A program made the translations under genes and the position numbers. From an uncultured Erysipelotrichaceae bacterium (lineage in GTDB: Bacteria > Bacillota_I > Bacilli_A > Erysipelotrichales > Erysipelotrichaceae): a DNA stretch of 10,453 bases. The notes under the pieces are model-generated. The model was not told the origin of the DNA. It searched no databases and saw nothing but the letters and a program-made list of their open reading frames with translations. Position 1 is the first letter of the stretch. Every line of letters begins with the position of its first letter. The stretch spans positions 1-10,453 of the forward strand of contig CAMOOA010000032.1 of assembly GCA_946621045.1 (NCBI GenBank), in the 5' to 3' direction. Below are positions 1 to 5,244 of the stretch, one piece after another.

Positions 1-445
1 TCTTGAAGATCTCCGGAATCGTATCCGGATTGAGATCCGCGTCCAGAATATAGGTCGTAAGCTCGGTTCTGCGGCCTGCCTGTTCCAGAAAGCGGAAATC
101 CTTCATATAGACCTTGTCGCTGTCATCCAGCATCAGCACATAGCCGAGTCCGTCTTCCTCCGCATGCCGGATCAGAGCACGCGCAGTTTCAATCGGCAGC
201 GGGATATTTTCCAGCGTCACACCGTCCTTCACCAGGCACGCCCCTCCGCAGCAGACGAGATTCCGGATCCCGATCGGATCCGTAAACGATACGGTCTTGT
301 AATGCGCACGGCCGGTCGCAATCGACACAAAATGTCCGTTCCGCTCAAGTTCATGGAGGGTCCACTCCGCGCTCGGAACGATCCTGTGCGTCGCATCATC
401 CGTCAGTGTCGCATCGATATCAAAGAAGAAATATTTCTTTTTCAT
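1..445 (-). CDS. Cof-type HAD-superfamily phosphatase, N-terminal part (cut by left edge)
   Basis: Cytosolic HAD hydrolases of the Cof/YidA group dephosphorylate small phosphorylated metabolites such as sugar phosphates or nucleotides; the substrate cannot be read from the sequence. Only the first 148 residues are present. Motif I is FDIDATLT, with nucleophile D9 and acid/base D11; the usual Gly after the second Asp is Ala here. Motif II is the IATGR block with T44 and R46. The start of the cap domain follows; motifs III and IV lie beyond the window. The ATG at 445 overlaps the stop of the upstream ComB-like gene as ATGA, so translation is probably coupled, and it is the third gene of the phosphorylase operon. 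That context suggests a role in clearing sugar phosphates or nucleotides, but this is inference. Family call is firm; specificity is unknown. Confidence 0.85.
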   Translation of the reverse strand, partial: MKKKYFFFDIDATLTDDATHRIVPSAEWTLHELERNGHFVSIATGRAHYKTVSFTDPIGIRNLVCCGGACLVKDGVTLENIPLPIETARALIRHAEEDGLGYVLMLDDSDKVYMKDFRFLEQAGRRTELTTYILDADLNPDTIPEIFK

Positions 446-1137
446 AACGCCTTTACCGCCTTCATGCGGAATCCATTATCACACGGGACTGCCTCGATTG
501 CGAAGTCAAAGCGGTCCGCATCCACACAGAGCCAGAAATCCGGCTCCGGGAAGACATCCGCCTGCGCCGGATCGAAGAATTTCTTTCCCTCGTAATACCG
601 CAGATCCTCCGCCTTCTTCCGGATATCCGCCATCGGATATCCTTCCAGAAGCGACTGAATATACTGTGCGCACAGAAGGTCCTCTTCGGTGTTGCGTTTT
701 CCTTCCCAGCCCATGCACACAAGACTGACACGGTCCGTTCCCGAGGCACGGATCACATCCGCAGTTGCCTTTGCGTTGACCAGTGAAGCCGCAAAGATCC
801 GTTCCGCATGCCCGGCGCAGGTCAGACCCTGTGTTCCGGCAGAGGTTGTATGGATCACATTGCGGCCGGTGAAGTCCACTCCGTTTACGGCAGCCGGACT
901 GTTTCCGTAGTCAAAGCCGGGCAGGATCCGGCCATGGCGCTCCCCGATCAGAATCGTATCGGGATCGGCCTGTTTTGCGGCATAGGCGGTTTCGGTCTCT
1001 CCAACTGCAGTCAGACTCGCCGCATGCTGGGAAAGAACAAACGGCTCCAGCGAAAACGCCCGGAAGACATCGATGATAACAGCGGTGCCCGCTGCGCTGC
1101 GGGCACCGTCAAGCAGTTCCAGTATCTCGATCTTCAT
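442..1137 (-). CDS. ComB-family protein (2-phosphosulfolactate phosphatase-like)
   Basis: 231 residues, close to the usual family length of about 230-250. Family hallmarks are visible in order: AVIIDVFRA (19-27), GERHG...GFDYGNSP (65-81) and the TTSAGTQG block (97-104). The named family reaction is Mg-dependent dephosphorylation of 2-phosphosulfolactate to sulfolactate in coenzyme M synthesis, a methanogen pathway. Many Firmicutes carry homologues without that pathway, so the true substrate here is uncertain and the name should be taken as a family label. It is soluble, with no signal peptide or membrane segment. It lies 2 bp downstream of the phosphorylase stop and overlaps the HAD gene by 4 bp, so it is the middle gene of a tight operon. 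No strong ribosome binding site precedes the ATG (a GGAG lies about 14 nt away), which fits translational coupling. A strong hairpin falls within codons 10-19. Confidence 0.85.
   Translation of the reverse strand: MKIEILELLDGARSAAGTAVIIDVFRAFSLEPFVLSQHAASLTAVGETETAYAAKQADPDTILIGERHGRILPGFDYGNSPAAVNGVDFTGRNVIHTTSAGTQGLTCAGHAERIFAASLVNAKATADVIRASGTDRVSLVCMGWEGKRNTEEDLLCAQYIQSLLEGYPMADIRKKAEDLRYYEGKKFFDPAQADVFPEPDFWLCVDADRFDFAIEAVPCDNGFRMKAVKAL
1083..1108 (-). repeat. Perfect 10-bp-arm inverted repeat inside the comB-like start region
   Basis: CGGTGCCCGC and GCGGGCACCG face each other across a 6-nt loop (1093-1098). The hairpin would be very stable and GC-rich in mRNA. It lies 29 nt inside the coding region, at codons 10-19 of the ComB-like gene. 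No U-tract follows, so it is not an intrinsic terminator. It could affect translation or mRNA processing between the phosphorylase and ComB cistrons, or be a by-product of the conserved G-A-R-x-A-x-G protein segment. Confidence 0.6.
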
Positions 1138-1139
1138 GA

Positions 1140-2456
1140 TCAGCCGATCACTCCGTAGATCATCGGATTCGGTTCCTGATACTCCGGTTCGATATGAATC
1201 GATGCTTTCAGAAGACGGATCGCTTCTTCGAGATTGGTCTCATCATTGACATACAGTACCGCCAGAGCATCCCCGGCCGATACTTTCGCACCGCAGCGCA
1301 CCTTCATGACAAGGCCGACAGCCGGATCGATCGGATCTTCTTTTTTCAGACGGCCTGCGCCGAGCAGACGTGCGGTTTCGCCGATCTCCTCTGCCTCCAT
1401 GGACACGACATATCCGTCACGGTCCGCCCATACCGGCACGCGGCGTTTTACCGCCAGCAGGTCTTCCATCCGCTCCGGTGTAAGATACGAGGCATCGCCT
1501 CCCTGCAGTTCAATCATGTTCCTGAGACGCGCCAGACCCTCGCCGTTCTGAATCTTTTCCTTTAACATTCTGCGGGCTTCCTCTTCGCTGTCCGCGATTC
1601 CTGCCAGTTCCAGCAGCCCTGTTCCGAGAATCATGCATACCTCATACAGCGGATCGGTTTCCGGAATCAGTCCGGAAAGGAGTTCCACCGCTTCCTGCAC
1701 TTCCAGCGCATTTCCGACGGACATTCCAAGCGGCTGATTCATATCGGTAATCGCTGCACGCACTTTTCGGCCGGAACGTCTTCCGATGCTGACCATCAGT
1801 TCCGCCAGTTCCTTTGCCTCATCCACCGTACGCATGAACGCACCGCTTCCGGTCTTGACGTCGAGCACGATCGCATCTGCGCCGCTTGCCAGTTTCTTGG
1901 ACATGATCGAAGATGCGATCAGCGGAATCGACCGTACGGTTGCGGTGACATCGCGCAGCGCATACATCTTCTTGTCTGCCGGCACAAGATTCGCCGACTG
2001 TCCGATTACGGAAACGCCGTTTTCCCGGACAATCTCACGGAAACGATCCATCGGGATTTCGACTTTGGTTCCCGGAATGGATTCCAGCTTGTCCAGTGTT
2101 CCGCCCGTATGGCCGAGTCCCCGTCCGCTCATCTTTGCGACGGTGCCGCCGCAGGCCGCAACCAGCGGCGCAACGACCAGGGTCGTCGTATCCCCGACGC
2201 CGCCGGTGCTGTGCTTGTCGAGCTTGACTCCGGGAAGATCGGAAAGATCCACCACATCTCCGCTGTGCATCATCGCAAGCGTGAGGTCTGTCGCCTCCCG
2301 CGCGTTCATTCCCTTCTGCAGGATGGCCATGCACATGGAAGCCATCTGATAGTCCGGAATCTCCCCTGAGGTATATCCGGTGATCATATACCGGATTTCT
2401 TCTTCCGTCAGTTCCATCCCGTCCGCTTTTTTTTCAATGATATTTACAAACTGCAT
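1140..2456 (-). CDS. pdp: Pyrimidine-nucleoside phosphorylase
   Basis: Catalyses reversible phosphorolysis of uridine, thymidine and deoxyuridine to the base plus (deoxy)ribose-1-phosphate in cytosolic nucleoside salvage. 438 residues, the usual length (about 433-440). The glycosyltransferase family 3 alpha domain is followed by the alpha/beta phosphate-binding domain with KHSTGGVGD (81-89) and the family signature SGRGLGHTGGTLDKLESIPG (110-129). The pyrimidine contacts known from E. coli thymidine phosphorylase correspond to R168, S183 and K187. The C-terminal PYNP domain (about 345-420) ends in a typical MIYGVIG. The start is supported by AAAGGAG at 2466-2472, 9 nt upstream. It is the first gene of an operon with the ComB-like and HAD genes, with a consensus -10 box upstream. 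The protein is more like Bacillus Pdp than E. coli DeoA, but substrate range was not tested. Confidence 0.95.
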   Translation of the reverse strand: MQFVNIIEKKADGMELTEEEIRYMITGYTSGEIPDYQMASMCMAILQKGMNAREATDLTLAMMHSGDVVDLSDLPGVKLDKHSTGGVGDTTTLVVAPLVAACGGTVAKMSGRGLGHTGGTLDKLESIPGTKVEIPMDRFREIVRENGVSVIGQSANLVPADKKMYALRDVTATVRSIPLIASSIMSKKLASGADAIVLDVKTGSGAFMRTVDEAKELAELMVSIGRRSGRKVRAAITDMNQPLGMSVGNALEVQEAVELLSGLIPETDPLYEVCMILGTGLLELAGIADSEEEARRMLKEKIQNGEGLARLRNMIELQGGDASYLTPERMEDLLAVKRRVPVWADRDGYVVSMEAEEIGETARLLGAGRLKKEDPIDPAVGLVMKVRCGAKVSAGDALAVLYVNDETNLEEAIRLLKASIHIEPEYQEPNPMIYGVIG

Positions 2457-2494
2457 GTTTCCATACTCCTTTAAGACAACACATCTGTAAATTC

Positions 2495-2521
2495 ATTATA
2501 CCGCGGACAGAGAAGAGTCAG
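2495..2521 (-). promoter_or_regulatory. Candidate promoter of the pdp operon
   Basis: A perfect TATAAT -10 box lies at 2495-2500 on the minus strand, about 38 bp upstream of the pdp ATG. The best -35 match is CTGACT at 2516-2521 (4/6) with a short 15-bp spacer, so the upstream element is weak. The -35 region overlaps the 3' hairpin of the preceding small genes. Confidence 0.45.
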
Positions 2522-2550
2522 CGATGAAGCGGTCCCGATTCGCTGACTCT
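2514..2550 (-). terminator. Hairpin over the stop codon of the second small gene; possible weak terminator
   Basis: Perfect 11-bp arms, AGAGTCAGCGA (2514-2524) and TCGCTGACTCT (2540-2550), flank a 15-nt loop. The TGA stop at 2520-2518 lies inside the distal arm. On the minus strand the stem is followed by TCTCTGTCC, which is only weakly U-rich, so termination is probably inefficient. It separates the two small genes from the pdp promoter. Confidence 0.5.
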
Positions 2551-2754
2551 CTGCAGTTCTGTCCTGGCAATGGAAAGCGCCAGACGGAAGTACCAGTTCT
2601 CCACTTCCTGTCTGCGCATTTCCAGCAGGACTGCGGCTTTTTCGGGAGCGATCCGGGCATGATAACAGCGGATCAGAAGTTCCTGCCGTTCACGGGGACT
2701 GATGCGGTTTTCAAACAGTGCCTGCGTACGGTGGCGGAACAGCCGGTCAGGCAT
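2518..2754 (-). CDS. Small hypothetical protein with HTH-like segment
   Basis: 78 residues, family not recognised. An open frame reaches back to 2868, but I chose the ATG at 2754. It overlaps the stop of the upstream gene by 8 nt (ATGCCTGA), and upstream translation in this frame looks like low-complexity shadow rich in Arg, Pro and Ser. No good ribosome binding site precedes it, so coupled re-initiation is likely. The protein is basic and mostly helical. ISPRERQELLIRC (18-30) is followed by APEKAAVLLEMRRQEVENWYF (about 36-56), whose A-A, L-x-M and V-x-x-W spacing resembles a helix-turn-helix. It may be a small DNA-binding or adaptor protein; this is inferred from pattern only. It shares layout with the upstream neighbour (Ser-Pro at residues 19-20, then a helix, then Ala-Ala), suggesting a diverged tandem duplication. 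Confidence 0.6.
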   Translation of the reverse strand: MPDRLFRHRTQALFENRISPRERQELLIRCYHARIAPEKAAVLLEMRRQEVENWYFRLALSIARTELQRVSESGPLHR

Positions 2755-2959
2755 TGGACAGAACCCGCTTGCGCCAGGAGAAGATGTTCCAGAGATCCGC
2801 GGCGCACTGTTCGGCCTGCGGAATGGTGATTCCCGCCTTCCGTGCAGCCGTCCAGGATGCCTCATCATTCATGAACGAGCGCAGGATCATTACCGTCTGT
2901 TCGGGTGAGAGCTCGGCGATGCCGGGCTCGATGCTGAGTGTCCAGTCATTGTGTTCCAT
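2747..2959 (-). CDS. Small hypothetical acidic/helical protein with HTH-like segment
   Basis: 70 residues, family not recognised. Two adjacent ATG codons exist (2962 and 2959). The perfect AGGAGGT at 2967-2973 gives a better 7-nt spacing to the second, so I chose 2959; the alternative adds one Met. This is the strongest ribosome binding site in the window. In the sequence, ELSPEQTVMILRSFM forms a likely helix, then SWTAARKAGITIPQAEQCAADLW looks like a helix-turn-helix (Ala-Ala, Gly-Ile turn, Ala). No signal peptide or membrane segment is present. It lies first in a two-gene unit with the 78-residue protein, downstream of a perfect palindrome and of the transporter's terminator. Function unknown; a small regulator is a guess. 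Confidence 0.6.
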   Translation of the reverse strand: MEHNDWTLSIEPGIAELSPEQTVMILRSFMNDEASWTAARKAGITIPQAEQCAADLWNIFSWRKRVLSNA

Positions 2960-2982
2960 CATTGTTACCTCCTGGTTTTACC

Positions 2983-2998
2983 TTACGTCAGGACGTAA
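2983..2998. promoter_or_regulatory. Palindrome upstream of the two small genes (candidate operator)
   Basis: TTACGTC and GACGTAA are perfect 7-bp arms with a 2-bp spacer. The palindrome lies 10 bp upstream of the AGGAGGT ribosome binding site and touches the T-tract of the terminator on its right. No convincing -35/-10 pair is visible in the roughly 25 bp available, so any promoter would have to overlap the palindrome or lie within the terminator. Confidence 0.4.
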
Positions 2999-3028
2999 AA
3001 AGCACTGTCCGATTACAGGGACAGTGCT
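2996..3028 (-). terminator. Intrinsic terminator of the EamA transporter gene
   Basis: A perfect 10-bp stem, AGCACTGTCC (3001-3010) with GGACAGTGCT (3019-3028), has an 8-nt loop. On the minus strand it is followed by TTTTTAC. It begins 28 bp past the transporter stop and should end that transcript before the two small genes. Confidence 0.85.
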
Positions 3029-3055
3029 CCGATTAATGAGAAGTGAAAGAGACGG

Positions 3056-3946
3056 TTATTTCTTCTCCATCCACAGGGAAAGAAGCACGCCGGCGATGAC
3101 GAGTGCTCCTCCGATCAGCTGTCTCGGGGCGATCACTTCATGCAGGAAGATCCGCGAGAAGAAAAGACCGAACACCGGCATCAGATTCAGCATCGATGCG
3201 GCTGTGCCGGCGGATACCCCGCGCAGGCCGATGTTGTAAAGATAGTAGGCACCGACCGAGCAGCCGGCGGAAAGAAACAGCACCGCCAGGATGACCGGCA
3301 TCGTAAGCGGACCGATCTGAACCGGCATGTCCAGAAACAGAACCGGCACAAGAAGAACCGCACCGGCCATGGTCTGGAAGAAGGTCAGCGCCGAGGTGCT
3401 CGTCCGCTCGCTGACTGCCTGGGTGAAATAGTTATACAGTCCCCACATGAAGCCGTTGAATATAAGCAGAAGATTTCCGATCAGCGCATGCTCTCCCCCG
3501 CCGCCGAGCGGATCTGCGGTCAGGACAACGATGCCGCCGATGGCAATCAGGATGCCGGTCACCTGCCGGAACGGAATGCGGTCATGAAAGAACATCGCGC
3601 CGACCAGCAGAGTGGAAATCGGATAGACGGCCGTGATAATGGATGCATTGCCCGCCGAGGTCAGTGAGACTCCGATATTCTCAAGCGCATAGTAGATCGC
3701 CACCCCGAACAGCGCGGAGAGAAAGACCGGTTTCCGGTCTTCTGCCGCAAGCTTCAGCGGCTCCCTGCGGACAAACCGGATTCCCAGCATGATCAGCGCC
3801 GCAAGCCCGGTGCGGATAAAACACAGCGTCAGCGGCGTGAAGGACGCATAGGCAAATTTGGTCGCAATAAAGCTTGCGGACCAGATCATGATCGATATGA
3901 CAAGCGCAGTCAGCGAAGCGGTTTTGTTCTGATTCATGGCTCCCAT
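3056..3946 (-). CDS. EamA/DMT-superfamily transporter (drug/metabolite exporter type)
   Basis: Inner-membrane permease of the drug/metabolite transporter superfamily, which typically exports or imports amino acids, nucleobases or other small metabolites; the substrate cannot be assigned. 296 residues, the standard length, with about ten hydrophobic segments in two EamA repeats (about 10-145 and 155-290). Typical marks are WSASFIATKFA near the N terminus, GNASIITAVYPISTLL at the end of repeat 1, and GTAASMLNLMPVFGLFFSRIFLHE in repeat 2. It ends in a short basic tail, MEKK. An alternative start is the ATG at 3937; neither has a good ribosome binding site. A perfect palindrome, GGAGCGCTCC, lies just upstream at 3955-3964. 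It is a single-gene unit, divergent from the 50-residue plus-strand gene and closed by a strong terminator. Confidence 0.9.
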   Translation of the reverse strand: MGAMNQNKTASLTALVISIMIWSASFIATKFAYASFTPLTLCFIRTGLAALIMLGIRFVRREPLKLAAEDRKPVFLSALFGVAIYYALENIGVSLTSAGNASIITAVYPISTLLVGAMFFHDRIPFRQVTGILIAIGGIVVLTADPLGGGGEHALIGNLLLIFNGFMWGLYNYFTQAVSERTSTSALTFFQTMAGAVLLVPVLFLDMPVQIGPLTMPVILAVLFLSAGCSVGAYYLYNIGLRGVSAGTAASMLNLMPVFGLFFSRIFLHEVIAPRQLIGGALVIAGVLLSLWMEKK

Positions 3947-3954
3947 TGTAGCAC

Positions 3955-3964
3955 GGAGCGCTCC
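3955..3964. repeat. 10-bp perfect palindrome between divergent genes
   Basis: GGAGCGCTCC lies 9 bp upstream of the transporter ATG and just outside the plus-strand promoter of the 50-residue gene. It could be an operator for either gene, but 10-bp palindromes also occur by chance. Confidence 0.3.
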
Positions 3965-3969
3965 ATCTT

Positions 3970-3996
3970 TTGCGAAGTGTGCAAACGGCGTATAAT
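3970..3996 (+). promoter_or_regulatory. Candidate promoter of the 50-residue small gene
   Basis: A perfect TATAAT -10 box lies at 3991-3996. TTGCGA at 3970-3975 (4/6) is the best -35 match, with a short 15-bp spacer. The predicted transcription start is near 4003, giving a leader of about 40 nt that contains the 4011-4030 inverted repeat. Confidence 0.55.
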
Positions 3997-4010
3997 GAGG
4001 TCATGAAGCA

Positions 4011-4030
4011 CGTACCGTAACAGCGGTACG
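4011..4030 (+). repeat. Inverted repeat in the 5' leader of the small gene
   Basis: CGTACCG (4011-4017) and CGGTACG (4024-4030) are perfect 7-bp arms around a 6-nt loop. It ends 1 nt before the AGGAG ribosome binding site at 4032-4036. It could be an RNA hairpin that tunes translation, or a DNA operator downstream of the start site. Confidence 0.5.
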
Positions 4031-4043
4031 CAGGAGACAGGTC

Positions 4044-4196
4044 ATGGCAGAGAAAAAAGAAAACCCGCGCATTATCATTGATACGCAGGTATTGCTGGAA
4101 TTAACGGGCTGGGACATCGATGAACTGATGCAGATACTGCAGGTGCCTCCCCAGCATCGGCAGCGCATCATTGATGCCATCACAATTAAGGAATAA
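4044..4196 (+). CDS. Orphan 50-residue hypothetical protein
   Basis: 50 residues, not recognised. The case for a real gene is its full set of signals: a TATAAT promoter, AGGAG at 4032-4036 with 7-nt spacing to the ATG, and a terminator whose stem begins inside the TAA stop codon. The protein starts with a charged tail (MAEKKENPR), then a short beta-like stretch (IIIDTQVLLEL), then a helical part, GWDIDELMQILQV, followed by PPQHRQRIIDAI, a pattern seen in small HTH-like or adaptor proteins. There is no signal peptide, membrane span or Cys motif. It is the only plus-strand gene among minus-strand neighbours on this side of the window, convergent with the pseudo-GGDEF gene and divergent from the transporter. 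Function unknown. Confidence 0.7.
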   Translation: MAEKKENPRIIIDTQVLLELTGWDIDELMQILQVPPQHRQRIIDAITIKE

Positions 4197-4215
4197 CCGC
4201 TGCGGCGGTTTTTTT
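4195..4215 (+). terminator. Intrinsic terminator of the small gene
   Basis: AACCGC (4195-4200), loop TGCG, GCGGTT (4205-4210), then a run of seven T (4209-4215). The stem begins within the TAA stop. The T-run touches the stop codon of the convergent GGDEF-like gene (4214-4216). Only a poor T-tract exists on the minus strand, so the terminator acts mainly on the plus strand. Confidence 0.85.
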
Positions 4216-5239
4216 AAAGCATCTGCGCAGTTCTCCGGTACAGGCTTTCAAACGTATCGGCCGGCTGCGTTCCTTCTGCCGCAATTGAAAACTCATTTAC
4301 TTTCTCCTCTGCCGCAAGCGACTCACGCAGGTCTGTATAATGCCGTTCCCGGTCCGCTCTGGAACATTCCCGGTAGAAGACTGCGAACATGTCGCTCCCG
4401 ATGCGGCCGATCAGTTCATAGCGGCTGGTCATCATGCGCAGCACCTTTGCGGTATGGACCTGCCGTTCCCTGCGGACTTCCGGTCCTTCCGTTTCCGGAT
4501 GATGCAGACGGATCAGAATCAGTGCGCCCTCTTCTCCTTCCAGACGCCGGAAAAGATAGGTATTGATCATGGACCGCAGTGCCGCTTCGTTCTGGAGATG
4601 CGTTGTACTGTCGATATCGTGATCCATCGAGATAAACTGCTCGCTTGCGATCCGGCGCATGTTGCGGTTGGAATACAGAAACTGAACCAGACAGGCAATG
4701 ATGGAAAAGGTCACTGCATTCATGATATCCATACCGGTTGCCTGCGGTGTCTTGTACAGAGGGCTGATTCCAGCAAGAAGAAGATCGGCAGCGGTGATGA
4801 GCAGAATAACCGGAAGCGGCGGCACTACAAGCAGAAACGGCACCAGCACAATAAATGCGCTGAAGCTGACCGCATAACTGCCCGGGTTGTCCGCTTTTAC
4901 GGTTCCGATCAGAAGCGCATAGACAAGCAGAACGCCGACTTCGATCATCTGGGCCGGAATCGCAAGATGCCGGTGAGAAACGACATAGGTCACCGCAAAG
5001 ACAAACACTGCGGCCGAGCACAGGGTAAGCACAATGTATGCGATCCGGGCGTAATCCCGCACAAAACCAAGCGCCGTCAGCACGATCATGATGCCGCCGA
5101 GCACCGCTCCGGCTCCGCTGGTACGCACCAGCATATAATAGTTTTCTTCATTCAGCCGGGGACGGATCTCGTTGAACCCGGTGCGGGACAGTCCGCCGTA
5201 GAAAAACTGGTCCCGAAGTCGTTTCAGCAGGTCTTTCAT
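4214..5239 (-). CDS. Six-helix membrane protein with degenerate GGDEF domain
   Basis: 341 residues. After a basic N-terminal segment, about six hydrophobic helices span residues 40-190, followed by a cytoplasmic GGDEF-fold domain (about 200-341). Landmarks match the fold but catalytic residues are gone. The IDSLTGLYN entry motif is IDSTTHLQN (209-217). The first metal Asp strand, normally DiDxFK, is IRLHHP. The signature GGDEF is GSDMF (281-285) inside GRIGSDMFAVFY. The RxxD inhibitory site is also absent (SRYE). It therefore should not make cyclic di-GMP; it may bind nucleotide, dimerise or sense. The ATG is 5 bp past the stop of the M48 protease gene, with AGGGG as a modest ribosome binding site, so the two are co-translated. 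It converges with the small plus-strand gene. The domain call is good; the role is unknown. Confidence 0.75.
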   Translation of the reverse strand: MKDLLKRLRDQFFYGGLSRTGFNEIRPRLNEENYYMLVRTSGAGAVLGGIMIVLTALGFVRDYARIAYIVLTLCSAAVFVFAVTYVVSHRHLAIPAQMIEVGVLLVYALLIGTVKADNPGSYAVSFSAFIVLVPFLLVVPPLPVILLITAADLLLAGISPLYKTPQATGMDIMNAVTFSIIACLVQFLYSNRNMRRIASEQFISMDHDIDSTTHLQNEAALRSMINTYLFRRLEGEEGALILIRLHHPETEGPEVRRERQVHTAKVLRMMTSRYELIGRIGSDMFAVFYRECSRADRERHYTDLRESLAAEEKVNEFSIAAEGTQPADTFESLYRRTAQML

Positions 5240-5244
5240 ATCAG

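Noticed and set aside
1..445. Left and right HAD fragments being halves of one split gene
   Set aside because: They are about 10 kb apart with complete operons between. The left one has an intact N terminus beginning in the pdp operon, and the right one has an intact C terminus; both are simply cut by the window.
2755..2868. Longer 116-residue version of the second small protein
   Set aside because: The extra N-terminal residues overlap the upstream gene in another frame and are low-complexity Arg/Pro/Ser. The ATG at 2754 overlapping the upstream stop is a better start.
4003..4020. Five-residue ORF (MKHVP) in the leader of the 50-residue gene
   Set aside because: It overlaps the expected transcription start, has no proper ribosome binding site, and is short enough to be chance.
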